This document shows, in pieces, positions 55,803-64,000 of a DNA stretch of 64,000 bases. A model generated the notes under the pieces. It saw only the letters and a list, made by a program, of their open reading frames with translations, ran no database searches and was not told where the DNA came from. Source of the stretch: Shewanella nanhaiensis (GTDB lineage: Bacteria > Pseudomonadota > Gammaproteobacteria > Enterobacterales > Shewanellaceae). Within the stretch, counting starts at the first letter, position 1. The number at the start of each line of letters is the position of its first letter. The DNA is taken from positions 248,001 to 312,000 of the forward strand of contig NZ_JAHZST010000004.1 in the NCBI RefSeq assembly GCF_019457885.1. Direction: 5' to 3'. Made by a program: the position numbers and the translations under genes.

Positions 55803-57953
55803 ATGATAGAGATTAAAAAAGAGGCGGTGTTCAGGCTTGGGGAGTGTGAAGTCAATCCAAATGATAACAGTCTTAATTTCTCAGCTTGTGGAGATGGCGA
55901 AGATAATTCAAGTAAAATCTCTGTCCAACCCAAGTTTATCGAGCTGCTTAGTTACCTGGCTCGCCAGCATCCCAGAGTCGTTCCCCGCGAGGAGCTGATC
56001 GATAAGATCTGGGAGGGAAATGCTTATGTGGGAACAAAAGCACTGACCAATGCTATCTGGCACCTTAGAAAGCATCTTAATCCTCTTCTGGAAGGGGAGC
56101 AGGCAATTGAGACTGTACGTAAAATGGGTTATCGCCTTCTGATTGAACCTGTGTTTGATGAAGCCGATCTTGTGGATGAGCCAGATCTCTACCAGCAGGA
56201 GCAAGCAAAAGTTGAATATCTCACTCTGTTTAATCGCAGGTTAGTCACGGTCAGTTTGATAACCTTTATTCTTTTTTGCTTATTCAGTGTATTTCACTTT
56301 TATCAGGACAGTATTCGTTACTCGCCAACAGAGCGGCAACAGCTGACATCGGCAGCAGGCGCCGAGCTATACCCTGCTGTGTCCCCTGATGGGCGCTGGT
56401 TGGTCTATAGCAGTCGTAGTAATAATCGGCGAACCAGCCTATATCTTAAAGATCTGCTTAAACCGACGGAAACCCCTAAACGGCTAACCTCAACAAAAAC
56501 ATCAGAGTATAGAGCGGTTTGGCGCCCAGATGGCGGTGCACTCTATTACCCCTCTGAGCATATAAAAGAGGGAAAATGCTACCTCACAACACTGAATCTA
56601 GATAGTAACGAGGCCACTAAACTTGGTAGCTGTTATGACGATAGTGCAGCTATCGATATCTCACCGGATGGCAAGAGTTTGGTGTATATATGGAATGAGG
56701 GAAATGGACATCATTCTGGGATATATCAACTTAATTTGAAAGATAAAGGGGCTGTGCCTGTACGGCTCTCCTGTGCTGAGAATTGCGGCTCCAAGGATCG
56801 GGATATGACCTTTAGTCCTGATGGCCGCTGGCTGGCTATCGCAAGGCGCTTTGGTAATATCTCTGAAGATATCTTTATTCGTGATATCGATACGGGTGAA
56901 GAGACACGTTTAACCTTCGGTTTAGAGGATATAAGGGGGCTTAGCTGGCACCAAGATAATGAGCGAGTTATCTTCAGTACCGAAAACTCTGGGGTAAGAA
57001 ATGGCTATATTGTGGGTATCGATGATAAGGAGATCCACTCTCTAGAGGTTGAAGGGATGAGTTATCCTCGCTCAATTCCCAATAGTAATGAGCTTGTTTA
57101 CTCTAATTATATGCGAGATTACCAGATAGCATCATTTGCACTGGAGCAGTCGATTCCGACAGCCACTTTTCCGTTACTTCAGGTGGAATACAGCTACCGT
57201 AACCCTGATTATTCAGCTGCAGCTAAGCGCATTGTATATGTGTCGAATGAGACAGGCTTTAATGAGATCTGGTCGAGTGAGTTAGATGGCGGAGCAAGGC
57301 GACAACATACCGATCTCAAGCGCCGCGTCGCCTACCCAAGTTGGTCCCATGACGGCACTAAGGTTGCTTTTTTAGCTCCCGATGATAAAAACGAGGGCAA
57401 TAAAATTCATGTACTCGATATTAATACATCTAACATCAGTATATTAGCCACGCCATATCTTGACCATAACCGCCCAAGCTGGGGCTGGAGTGATGAGATG
57501 GTATTGGCAAGAACGGAAGATGGGATCACTGAGTTTTACTTAGATAATCGTCTGCCTAAAGTAATAAGCTCTATCAATATGCGACTTGGTAAGATGATCG
57601 ATGCAGATAAGTTGGTATTTACTCAATATAGTCGTGATGGGCTATGGATGTTGTCACTGTCAGAGCCTAAAGTGGCTAGTCAGATCATTGAGAGTAAATA
57701 TTTTGATGAAGGGTATAACTGGGTGGCGACAGATAAGGGGGTTTATTTTAGAGAAAGCGGTAGCCGCTATCAGTTGATCAACTTTTGGCGCTTCAATACT
57801 GAACTCGTGACGCCTATTCTTAAGCTGCCACCTAACAGTATCCCGCGCTCAGGAGCCATGGCCTATATTCCAAACAACAATAGCCTGTTGATCACTCTCT
57901 CTGAAAACTATAAAAGGGATGTTATTAAGCTAAAACATAAGCTGTTGCACTAA
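55803..57953 (+). CDS. CadC-like membrane-bound transcriptional regulator with TolB-type propeller
   Basis: A 716-residue one-component regulator. Residues 1-115 are an OmpR/CadC winged helix ('VVPREELIDKIWEGNAYVGTKALTNAIWHLRKHL'). One membrane helix lies at about 145-168. The periplasmic part is a beta-propeller of PD40/TolB-type repeats ('PAVSPDGRWLVYSSR', 'FSPDGRWLAIARR', 'PSWSHDGTKVAFL'). The propeller would sense a ligand or an envelope protein, and the winged helix would act on DNA without a phosphorelay. The start follows GGGAG by 5 bases. It is divergent from the S9 peptidase gene, its likely target. Confidence 0.85.
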   Translation: MIEIKKEAVFRLGECEVNPNDNSLNFSACGDGEDNSSKISVQPKFIELLSYLARQHPRVVPREELIDKIWEGNAYVGTKALTNAIWHLRKHLNPLLEGEQAIETVRKMGYRLLIEPVFDEADLVDEPDLYQQEQAKVEYLTLFNRRLVTVSLITFILFCLFSVFHFYQDSIRYSPTERQQLTSAAGAELYPAVSPDGRWLVYSSRSNNRRTSLYLKDLLKPTETPKRLTSTKTSEYRAVWRPDGGALYYPSEHIKEGKCYLTTLNLDSNEATKLGSCYDDSAAIDISPDGKSLVYIWNEGNGHHSGIYQLNLKDKGAVPVRLSCAENCGSKDRDMTFSPDGRWLAIARRFGNISEDIFIRDIDTGEETRLTFGLEDIRGLSWHQDNERVIFSTENSGVRNGYIVGIDDKEIHSLEVEGMSYPRSIPNSNELVYSNYMRDYQIASFALEQSIPTATFPLLQVEYSYRNPDYSAAAKRIVYVSNETGFNEIWSSELDGGARRQHTDLKRRVAYPSWSHDGTKVAFLAPDDKNEGNKIHVLDINTSNISILATPYLDHNRPSWGWSDEMVLARTEDGITEFYLDNRLPKVISSINMRLGKMIDADKLVFTQYSRDGLWMLSLSEPKVASQIIESKYFDEGYNWVATDKGVYFRESGSRYQLINFWRFNTELVTPILKLPPNSIPRSGAMAYIPNNNSLLITLSENYKRDVIKLKHKLLH

Positions 57954-57955
57954 GC

Positions 57956-58009
57956 CTAAGGCTTCGCCTTAAGCTTTAATCTACGGGGAAGAGCGCCCCG
58001 TAGATTAAA
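57956..58009. terminator. Hairpins between the regulator and anmK
   Basis: A small stem TAAGGC/GCCTTA with loop TTC is followed by a perfect 14-bp stem (57975-57988 with 57996-58009) and 7-base loop. They lie between two convergent genes. The larger stem has A/T-rich ends suited to termination in both directions. Confidence 0.65.
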
Positions 58010-58029
58010 ATAGGATAAAAGGTAAGGGA

Positions 58030-59139
58030 TTAAGCGGCTGGAAAGAGTGAGCCGAGAACCGCTTTCCGTGAGGCGCCAGTCACCGCGGGTAGGTTACCTG
58101 AGAGTCCTTGGTGATGCCTCATGGCAAGCCAAGCAAAAGCGATCCCTTCAACCCATTGTGGGTTCATGCCTAAACTGGCGGTAGAGTCTATCTGGTAACT
58201 TGGTAGTAAGTTATGTAGTCGAGACATCAATTCGCTATTAAATGCTCCTCCACCACAGACAAACAGTTCCCCATCGGCAGAGAGGGTTAGTACATCCTTG
58301 GCAATACTATGGCAGGTGACATCGAGCAGTGTTGATTGAATATCGGCTTCACTTAGGTGACCAAAAGCCGCAGTTTGCTGTTCAAGCCAGGCCTGATTAA
58401 ATAACTCTCTGCCGGTACTCTTGGGAAAAGCCATGGAGAAGTATGAGTGAGAGAGCAGATGCATTAACAGCTTCTCATCGGTTTCACCACTGGCCGCCCA
58501 AGCCCCATCTTTGTCATAAGCTTCATGTTTTACCTGTTGTATCCAAGCATCAACGAGCGTGTTTCCTGGCCCCGTATCGAAACCAATGACTGCTTGGGCG
58601 TCACCGGGTAGGTAAGTCACGTTGGAGATCCCACCAACATTAAGGATAATGCGGTTGGTACCAGATTTAGAGAACATCTGCTGGTGAAAAGCTGGAACTA
58701 GGGGGGCTCCCTGTCCCCCTAAGGCGATATCTTTACGTCTAAAATCGGCAATCACGTCGATGCCGGTCTCAACAGCTATGGTATTGGGATCGCCAATCTG
58801 CAGTGTGAATCCCATGTCCAGATTGGGCATATGTCTGACAGTCTGCCCGTGACTGCCGATAGCAACCACTTGATCTTTGGAGACACCAGCTTTTTCAAGT
58901 AGCGCATTAACCGCTGAGGCGAAGAGTAGGCCAACACTGCGATCTAGCTGACCCAAACGAGTTATCTCATCACTTCCAGGTAAGCAGAGGCGCTGCAGAC
59001 CACTTAAGGTATGTTTTGGGATAGCTTGGCTATGCCGCTCAACAAGTGTTGCTTCTCCTTGGTTGAACTGCACTAATACTGCATCGACGCCATCCATGCT
59101 GGTGCCGGACATTAAGCCGATAAAATAACTTTTACTCAT
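58030..59139 (-). CDS. anmK: Anhydro-N-acetylmuramic acid kinase AnmK
   Basis: A 369-residue ASKHA-fold kinase that phosphorylates and hydrates 1,6-anhydroMurNAc during cell-wall recycling. Signatures are '[18 protein letters not shown]' at the N terminus, '[12 protein letters not shown]' and '[13 protein letters not shown]' with 'GFDTGPGN'. Length matches E. coli AnmK (369). It starts 52 bases after the M23 peptidase gene, so the two cell-wall genes probably share a transcript. Confidence 0.96.
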   Translation of the reverse strand: MSKSYFIGLMSGTSMDGVDAVLVQFNQGEATLVERHSQAIPKHTLSGLQRLCLPGSDEITRLGQLDRSVGLLFASAVNALLEKAGVSKDQVVAIGSHGQTVRHMPNLDMGFTLQIGDPNTIAVETGIDVIADFRRKDIALGGQGAPLVPAFHQQMFSKSGTNRIILNVGGISNVTYLPGDAQAVIGFDTGPGNTLVDAWIQQVKHEAYDKDGAWAASGETDEKLLMHLLSHSYFSMAFPKSTGRELFNQAWLEQQTAAFGHLSEADIQSTLLDVTCHSIAKDVLTLSADGELFVCGGGAFNSELMSRLHNLLPSYQIDSTASLGMNPQWVEGIAFAWLAMRHHQGLSGNLPAVTGASRKAVLGSLFPAA

Positions 59140-59191
59140 TAAATATTAATCACTCTTGTCTGGATGATGGTGCTAATAAACTTATCACCAT

Positions 59192-60619
59192 CTATTGCGA
59201 TGCAAGTTGTACCTGTTTGTTCTGTTGAAGTTTAGTCATTATCTGCTTACTGAGAGCTAGAAATGCCGACTTTTCTTTATTTGCGATGGGTAGAGACTTT
59301 GGCAGTTTTACGGTTCTCGGATTTCTATGGGTGCCATTAACGATAAATTCGTAGTGTAGGTGCGCACCTGTCACTCGGCCTGTTGCTCCTAAAGTACCAA
59401 TTATTTGACCCTGTTTAACACTTTGGCCCTGCTTCACTTTACGTTTTTTAAGGTGCAGATACTTAGTGGTATAGGTGTCGTTATGCTTAATAAAGACGTA
59501 GTTACCATTGTATTTGTTGTAAGCAGACTTGATCACTCTGCCTTTACCCGCAGCCTTGATTGGCGTACCGACAGCAGCCACATAGTCGACCCCTCTATGG
59601 GCTCTTACTTGGCCTGTGACAGGGTGAAGACGTTTGGGGTTAAAACTAGAGCTGACATATTTAAAATCAACTGGAGAGCGAAGGAAGGCTTTGCGCATGC
59701 TGCGTCCCTCCTCTGAGTAGTAGTTACCGTCTGTGTAACGCACCGCCGTATAGCGATCGCCTTGATTGACAAATTCTGCAGCAAGAATGTTGCCATTGCG
59801 CAGGAACTTGCCATCGGCAAACTCCTCTTCAAAGATAATGGAGAAGTTATCATCTTTTCTGAGATCTAAGGCAAAATCGATATCCCAGCCGAAGATAGTT
59901 GCAAGCTGCATGATCTGGTTCGGGGTTAATCCTGCGCCGACACCAGCATTCCAAAAGTTACTGCTGATGGTGGCACTAGCAAATTTAGTGCGGCTCTCAA
60001 TCTGTTTATTAACGACCTTCTCTTTGTATCCCTTGTCGTCTTTGTTGATGACTAACGTAGAAACTGGATCTAAGTGGAATTTAAGTTGAGTAAACTCCCC
60101 CTCGCTGCTCTTGGCTATCATGATCTCCTGTCCCGGCATTATCTTAAGCAGATGCTTTTTGGCTTTGGGAAGCAGGGTTATCTCATACACATCTCGTGCG
60201 CTAAGATCGGCACGTTTAAACAGGGCTGCTAAAGTGTCACCACTTTTTACTTTAAAGGTTTCAGTATGATCTTGTTCAACTTTTTCCGCTCTCAGAGCGG
60301 CAATTGAAACTTCAGGTTTGACTAGGTTAGCTTCATCATTCATTTTGGGAATGGCGCTGGCAGAACTTGGCGGTGTTGGGGTACGAAAAGCTAACGGGAC
60401 TTTCAACTTATCTTGATTATTGAATTCAGAGCTTGTTGTAGACGACTCATCAAGATGGTTAAGCTCGATAGTGCCAGAGAGTTGGCTGTTAGCATTTTTA
60501 GATGCTTGGGCATCATCAGCTGGTAAAACTAAAATAATTAAGGTTACGGAAACTAAAACAGTCAGCAATATTTGATGCATTTTTGGAAGCAATTTTAATA
60601 ATGTTATAACCTTTCCCAT
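59192..60619 (-). CDS. M23 peptidoglycan endopeptidase (MepM-like)
   Basis: A 475-residue envelope protein. A membrane anchor or signal helix lies at about residues 15-34. An OapA/LysM-type domain follows ('HTETFKVKSGDTLAALFKRADLS', about 118-165). The C-terminal peptidase M23 (LytM) domain has zinc ligands in 'RAHRGVDYVA' and 'GAHLHYEF'. It resembles MepM (YebA), which cuts D-Ala-mDap cross-links during growth. GAAAGG precedes the start. It lies upstream of anmK on the same strand and is divergent from tyrS, an arrangement I recall in other Shewanella. Confidence 0.9.
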   Translation of the reverse strand: MGKVITLLKLLPKMHQILLTVLVSVTLIILVLPADDAQASKNANSQLSGTIELNHLDESSTTSSEFNNQDKLKVPLAFRTPTPPSSASAIPKMNDEANLVKPEVSIAALRAEKVEQDHTETFKVKSGDTLAALFKRADLSARDVYEITLLPKAKKHLLKIMPGQEIMIAKSSEGEFTQLKFHLDPVSTLVINKDDKGYKEKVVNKQIESRTKFASATISSNFWNAGVGAGLTPNQIMQLATIFGWDIDFALDLRKDDNFSIIFEEEFADGKFLRNGNILAAEFVNQGDRYTAVRYTDGNYYSEEGRSMRKAFLRSPVDFKYVSSSFNPKRLHPVTGQVRAHRGVDYVAAVGTPIKAAGKGRVIKSAYNKYNGNYVFIKHNDTYTTKYLHLKKRKVKQGQSVKQGQIIGTLGATGRVTGAHLHYEFIVNGTHRNPRTVKLPKSLPIANKEKSAFLALSKQIMTKLQQNKQVQLASQ

Positions 60620-60757
60620 CGAACCTTTCCCATTGAGCTAAGTAGCAATTTTTTATTTATCTCTATCCCTTAAGTGTACACGCTTTCAATTGTGCTGGCT
60701 AACAAGTAACATGACCCTCTTTATTTGATTAATAGGCTCTTTGGAGTAGCTGGCGAG

Positions 60758-61954
60758 ATGGCTGATTTAGACCAAGCATTAGCAGAAATTAAACGTGGTA
60801 CCGATGAGATTTTGCTCGAAGCGGATCTGCTGGAAAAGTTGAAAGAGGGACGTCCTTTACGTATTAAGCTTGGAGCCGATCCTACCGCTCCCGATATTCA
60901 CCTTGGTCATACGGTTATCTTAAACAAGATGCGTACTTTCCAAGAGTTAGGTCATGAAGTTATATTTTTGATTGGTGACTTCACCGGCATGGTTGGCGAC
61001 CCAAGTGGTAAAAACAGCACTCGTCCTCCGTTAACGCGTGAGCAGGTGCTTGCTAATGCTGAGACCTATAAGCAGCAGGTTTATAAGATTCTTGATCCAG
61101 CTAAAACTCGTATCGAGTTTAACTCAAGCTGGTTAGAGCCATTGGGTGCGGCAGGCATGATACGTCTTGCCTCTAAGCAAACCGTAGCACGTATGATGGA
61201 GCGTGATGACTTTAAGAAGCGTTACGCTTCTGGTCAGTCAATTGCTATCCATGAGTTTATGTACCCACTACTGCAGGGTTACGATTCCGTTGCGTTAGAA
61301 GCTGATGTTGAGCTTGGTGGAACAGATCAGAAGTTCAACCTGCTGATGGGCCGTGAGCTACAGAAATCTGAAGGTCAGAAACCTCAAACCGTGATCATGA
61401 TGCCTCTATTAGAGGGGTTGGATGGCGTGAAGAAGATGTCGAAGTCTGCTCACAACTATATCGGCGTGAGTGAGCCTGCCGGTGAGATGTTTGGCAAGAT
61501 TATGTCTATCTCTGATGACTTGATGTGGCGCTATCTTGAGCTTCTCTCGTTCCGTCCATTAAGTGAAATTGAGCAGTTTAAGCGTGATGTTGAGCAGGGC
61601 ACTAACCCTCGTGATATCAAGATAGCGCTTGCGAAAGAGATCATTGCTCGCTTCCATGATGAAGCCGCTGCTGAAGGTGCTCATCAAGAGTTCATTAACC
61701 GTTTTCAGAAGGGAGCGATTCCTGATGATATCGAAGAGCTTGAGATAGCTGCTGGCGAGGGGATCGCGATTGCTAACTTGCTTAAAGAAGCTGGCCTTGT
61801 GAACTCAACCTCAGATGGTATGCGTATGATTAAGCAGGGCGCAGCTAAAATTGATGGTGCTAAGATTGAAGATACGCGTCTGCAGTTAACTGCGGGAACG
61901 AGTGGAGTATTCCAGGTTGGTAAACGTAAGTTTGCTAAGATTACTCTAATATAA
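60758..61954 (+). CDS. tyrS: Tyrosyl-tRNA synthetase TyrS (short TyrZ-type)
   Basis: A 398-residue class I synthetase. HLGH (residues 48-51) is the HIGH motif and KMSKS is at 226-230. An S4-like RNA-binding domain ends the protein ('[24 protein letters not shown]'). The sequence type is the TyrZ-like group common in Shewanella and Vibrio, not the E. coli TyrS group. The start chosen is MADLDQAL; an upstream TTG frame of 11 codons has no support. GGAG lies 11 bases upstream, a longer spacing than usual. A terminator follows. Confidence 0.95.
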   Translation: MADLDQALAEIKRGTDEILLEADLLEKLKEGRPLRIKLGADPTAPDIHLGHTVILNKMRTFQELGHEVIFLIGDFTGMVGDPSGKNSTRPPLTREQVLANAETYKQQVYKILDPAKTRIEFNSSWLEPLGAAGMIRLASKQTVARMMERDDFKKRYASGQSIAIHEFMYPLLQGYDSVALEADVELGGTDQKFNLLMGRELQKSEGQKPQTVIMMPLLEGLDGVKKMSKSAHNYIGVSEPAGEMFGKIMSISDDLMWRYLELLSFRPLSEIEQFKRDVEQGTNPRDIKIALAKEIIARFHDEAAAEGAHQEFINRFQKGAIPDDIEELEIAAGEGIAIANLLKEAGLVNSTSDGMRMIKQGAAKIDGAKIEDTRLQLTAGTSGVFQVGKRKFAKITLI

Positions 61955-61981
61955 TCAAGCTGTTTGATTCTATTTGATGCT

Positions 61982-62010
61982 AAAAAAGCCAGCAGTTGCT
62001 GGCTTTTTTG
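61982..62010. terminator. Bidirectional terminator after tyrS
   Basis: AAAAAAGCCAGC pairs over 12 bp with GCTGGCTTTTTT around AGTT. It separates tyrS from the convergent SnoaL-like gene. Confidence 0.88.
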
Positions 62011-62020
62011 TGTTTTAGCA

Positions 62021-62497
62021 CTATTGAATCGCTAACTGATCTGCCATGGTCTGATAATCCATCAGATCTTCATGCTCTTTCACTCTGTGAGTGTTCATGT
62101 CCAGCTTTACTGTGGTGACACCAGGAATAGCCAAGTCGATAATCTTACCAGGCTTGCCAAACTGCTCACCGGGCCCCTTGTAGTGATAGTTACCTATCAT
62201 GACCACTAAAGAGCCTGAATTGAACATATGCTCGATATTGAAACCGTACTCCAATACCCCTTGGTGAGCACGCTTGAGGAAGCTTAGAATATGACGTTTT
62301 CCTGTGTACTTCTTCCCTGCTGTTCTGTCATTAAAGACACTTTCACGGTTATAGAAGGAGATTAAGGTCTTGTAATCATGATCGGTTAGCGCCTTGATAT
62401 ACCTAACAGCCAACTGCTGCTCAAGGGGCATTTCACCATTGTTGGCTATGGAGGGTAAGCTGATAAATACCAATATGAGACAAAGATATCGCAACAT
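62021..62497 (-). CDS. Secreted SnoaL/NTF2-like protein
   Basis: A 158-residue protein with a signal peptide (cleavage near residue 18, after SIA) and a cone-shaped SnoaL-type domain ('AVRYIKALTDHDYKTLISFYNRESVFNDRTAGKKYTGKRHILSFLKRA'). Proteins of this fold bind or isomerise small molecules, but many have no known activity. The start lies 2-5 bases inside the stop region of the upstream TRIC gene, and AGAAG precedes it, so it is the third gene of a tightly overlapped operon. A GTG two codons upstream is the alternative. Confidence 0.8.
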   Translation of the reverse strand: MLRYLCLILVFISLPSIANNGEMPLEQQLAVRYIKALTDHDYKTLISFYNRESVFNDRTAGKKYTGKRHILSFLKRAHQGVLEYGFNIEHMFNSGSLVVMIGNYHYKGPGEQFGKPGKIIDLAIPGVTTVKLDMNTHRVKEHEDLMDYQTMADQLAIQ

Positions 62498-62499
62498 GA

Positions 62500-63135
62500 T
62501 CACTTCTTATTCTGTTTATTTGTTTTTAGATCGAATGCCGGCAGAGACAGATGCCATTTAATTGCCGCGAGCCGTATTCCTAAGGCAACTACCATGGCAA
62601 ATATTAGGGCTTGTTTATCCTGCGCACCTAAATGCAGACTCAGACTATAGCTTATTCCACCTAAAATAGAAGCGGTAGCGTAGATCTCAGTTCTTAGGAT
62701 CATGGGAACCTGACGGCACAACAAGTCTCGAATCATGCCCCCTCCCACGCCAGTTATCAAGCCCATCACCACGGCTATCATGCCACCCAGTTCAAGGCTC
62801 AATGCTTTTTCCGCGCCAATGACAGTAAACAGGGCCAAACCTAATGCATCAGCAACGGGTAAAGTGTGTTGTGGGACTCGTTTAGGCTTACGAACGATAA
62901 GCATAGTGAGCAATACGGTCAGCAGGATAACGATGATGTAGTTAGGGTCGCGGATCCAAAATACCGGCGTAGTACCTAGGAGAGCATCACGGATGCTGCC
63001 TCCTCCCACAGCAGTGACAGAGGCAAGCACAATGACACCAAAAGGGTCCATACGGTGCCTTCCCGCAGCAAGAGCTCCAGAGAGTGCAAAAACCGCAGTA
63101 CCACAGAGATCAAAAAAGTAAAACCAAGAGGTCAT
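62500..63135 (-). CDS. TRIC-family channel (YicG/UPF0126)
   Basis: A 211-residue membrane protein made of two repeats of the UPF0126 domain, each with '[11 protein letters not shown]' or '[11 protein letters not shown]'. Prokaryotic TRIC proteins are trimeric potassium channels, and glycine transport has been suggested for YicG. The start overlaps the DUF2721 stop (ATGA), so the genes are translationally coupled. Confidence 0.9.
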   Translation of the reverse strand: MTSWFYFFDLCGTAVFALSGALAAGRHRMDPFGVIVLASVTAVGGGSIRDALLGTTPVFWIRDPNYIIVILLTVLLTMLIVRKPKRVPQHTLPVADALGLALFTVIGAEKALSLELGGMIAVVMGLITGVGGGMIRDLLCRQVPMILRTEIYATASILGGISYSLSLHLGAQDKQALIFAMVVALGIRLAAIKWHLSLPAFDLKTNKQNKK

Positions 63136-63521
63136 TGATCCATCTCTTCTAGATGGTAGTTTAGGGCGACGACTGAGATACGGATCTCGATAACAGAAAG
63201 CAGCAGTGAATAGAGCAGCAGCAACAAGCTACAGCCAAAGATAAATGAACCGACTTTATTAAAGCCGATATAGATAAAGATCATACACAGAACACACAGG
63301 GCAAAGCTCATCACCCCAGACTCCTGCATACGTCGAATGATGCTTATCCTCTGGCGCAGGTTTTTGAGCTGTTTACTCTCAATAGGCTTACCTGAACTAC
63401 TGAGGTTTCTGATCAGAGCCGCCAGTGAAAAAAAACGGTTGGTGTAAGCCAGTAATAAAAGGGAGATAGCCGGAAATAGCAGAGCCGGAGTAGTTAAGGA
63501 TACATGAATGTTTTCTAGCAA
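63132..63521 (-). CDS. DUF2721 family membrane protein
   Basis: A 129-residue protein with three hydrophobic helices; '[30 protein letters not shown]' is the DUF2721 hallmark. Function unknown. It is the first gene of the three-gene set and its stop overlaps the TRIC start. Confidence 0.85.
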   Translation of the reverse strand: MLENIHVSLTTPALLFPAISLLLLAYTNRFFSLAALIRNLSSSGKPIESKQLKNLRQRISIIRRMQESGVMSFALCVLCMIFIYIGFNKVGSFIFGCSLLLLLYSLLLSVIEIRISVVALNYHLEEMDQ

Positions 63522-63604
63522 TTGCTTAGCCTGCGATATAAGTGATTACCTGAACCTTGGATGATACCAAGGGGGATAATAATGTCCATAGAGATGGGGA
63601 ACTA

Positions 63605-64000
63605 TCAGCTAACTTGGAGGTAACGTAGCCCTGCCCAGATCATTGGGATCACGACGACGAAGCCTACCCAGATAGCGTGGCTTACTCTAGCAAGCTTTAT
63701 CGCCTCGCGTATTGACCCTTTTTCAGGGAGAGGACCGTGACTTAATTTAGCGGTATTAACCCTTACACCATTGAATTTCATGGGACCGCCGAGTTCAATA
63801 TTCAGTACGCTGGCAGCAATGGAGCAAGTTTGTAACTCATGGTAGATACGTCCATTGAGGCTTACAGGCTTAAAGAGCCTAGCTAGGCTTTTAGGTCCAC
63901 CTTGTATGGCTAAACTCAAGTTCCACAGCCAGGTTGGCAGAGCAAACAGTAAGGTGTTTAACAAGAACACAGGTCGTGAGAAGTAGCGAAATTGTGGGTT
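63605..64000 (-). CDS. CobD/CbiB-type protein, 3' part (runs off the window)
   Basis: The last 131 residues of a membrane protein that continues past the window edge: the frame is open through position 64000. 'FLLNTLLFALPTWLWNLSLAIQGGPKSLARLFKPVSLNGR' and 'IELGGPMKFNGVRVNTAKLSHGPLPEKGSIREAIKLARVSHAIWV' match the C terminus of adenosylcobinamide-phosphate synthase (CobD/CbiB), which attaches aminopropanol phosphate to cobyric acid. A GTG at 63970 should not be taken as the start. AmpE-like proteins are the alternative, but the GGP motif favours CobD. Confidence 0.8.
   Translation of the reverse strand, partial: NPQFRYFSRPVFLLNTLLFALPTWLWNLSLAIQGGPKSLARLFKPVSLNGRIYHELQTCSIAASVLNIELGGPMKFNGVRVNTAKLSHGPLPEKGSIREAIKLARVSHAIWVGFVVVIPMIWAGLRYLQVS

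Noticed and set aside
1..64000. CRISPR array, insertion sequence, prophage or integron
   Set aside because: No regularly spaced repeats, transposase, integrase or phage structural gene was seen anywhere in the window.

Overview
The window looks like a chromosomal segment of a marine gammaproteobacterium, most likely Shewanella. This rests on remembered family resemblance of the proteins and on the gene order rpsU-yqeY-dnaG-rpoD next to tsaD, plsY, folB, folK and uppP, plus GspA/GspB, NhaD and several small Shewanella-type proteins. No database search was possible, so the species is not assigned.

Layout. 0-0.7 kb is non-coding, repeat-rich DNA. 0.7-6 kb holds a BamE-like lipoprotein gene, tRNA-Ile(CAU) and the macromolecular-synthesis operon (rpsU, yqeY, dnaG, rpoD; minus strand). 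6.4-19 kb carries housekeeping and envelope genes: tsaD, plsY, folB-folK, uppP, rlmA, an L,D-transpeptidase next to an Lpp-type lipoprotein, cca, gspA-gspB and nhaD. 19-24 kb has a small membrane protein, pyrB-hemL, and a four-gene operon of a periplasmic molybdopterin (sulfite-oxidase type) enzyme with three monohaem c cytochromes, with an exact FNR/EtrA-type box upstream. 24-30 kb has a small orphan protein, aspA, a DedA protein, a TerC/YgdQ protein and glnK-amtB, the last behind a readable sigma-54 promoter and NtrC-type sites.

30-39 kb is the accessory part: a solitary P-loop ATPase, an AhpD-like protein, an amidohydrolase, a DUF2306 protein, a lipoprotein, two VOC (glyoxalase-fold) proteins around an AraC regulator, an orphan acidic protein and two copies of a dispersed hairpin repeat also found at 0.4 kb. 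39-46 kb is a choline-to-glycine-betaine cluster (betI-betB-betA, a short BCCT-like transporter, an outer-membrane protein, a MarR regulator) with a perfect 20-bp BetI-type operator inside its promoter. 46-64 kb has a ClC channel with CBS domains, a DUF6776 protein, erpA, aqpZ, an alkaline phosphatase, an S9 peptidase divergent from a membrane-bound winged-helix regulator, anmK, an M23 peptidase, tyrS, a three-gene overlapping operon and the 3' part of a CobD/CbiB gene running off the end.

Themes. Several genes converge on the cell wall (UppP, DedA, L,D-transpeptidase with Lpp, M23 peptidase, AnmK), on osmotic and ion balance (BetIBA, BCCT, AqpZ, NhaD, ClC) and on nitrogen (GlnK-AmtB, AspA). 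The least ordinary observations are the hairpin repeat family whose stems differ in sequence but keep pairing, the FNR-boxed molybdoenzyme/cytochrome operon, the atypical transport genes in the bet cluster, the solitary P-loop ATPase, and a possible structured leader before dedA. I found no complete known defence system, prophage, insertion sequence or CRISPR array.
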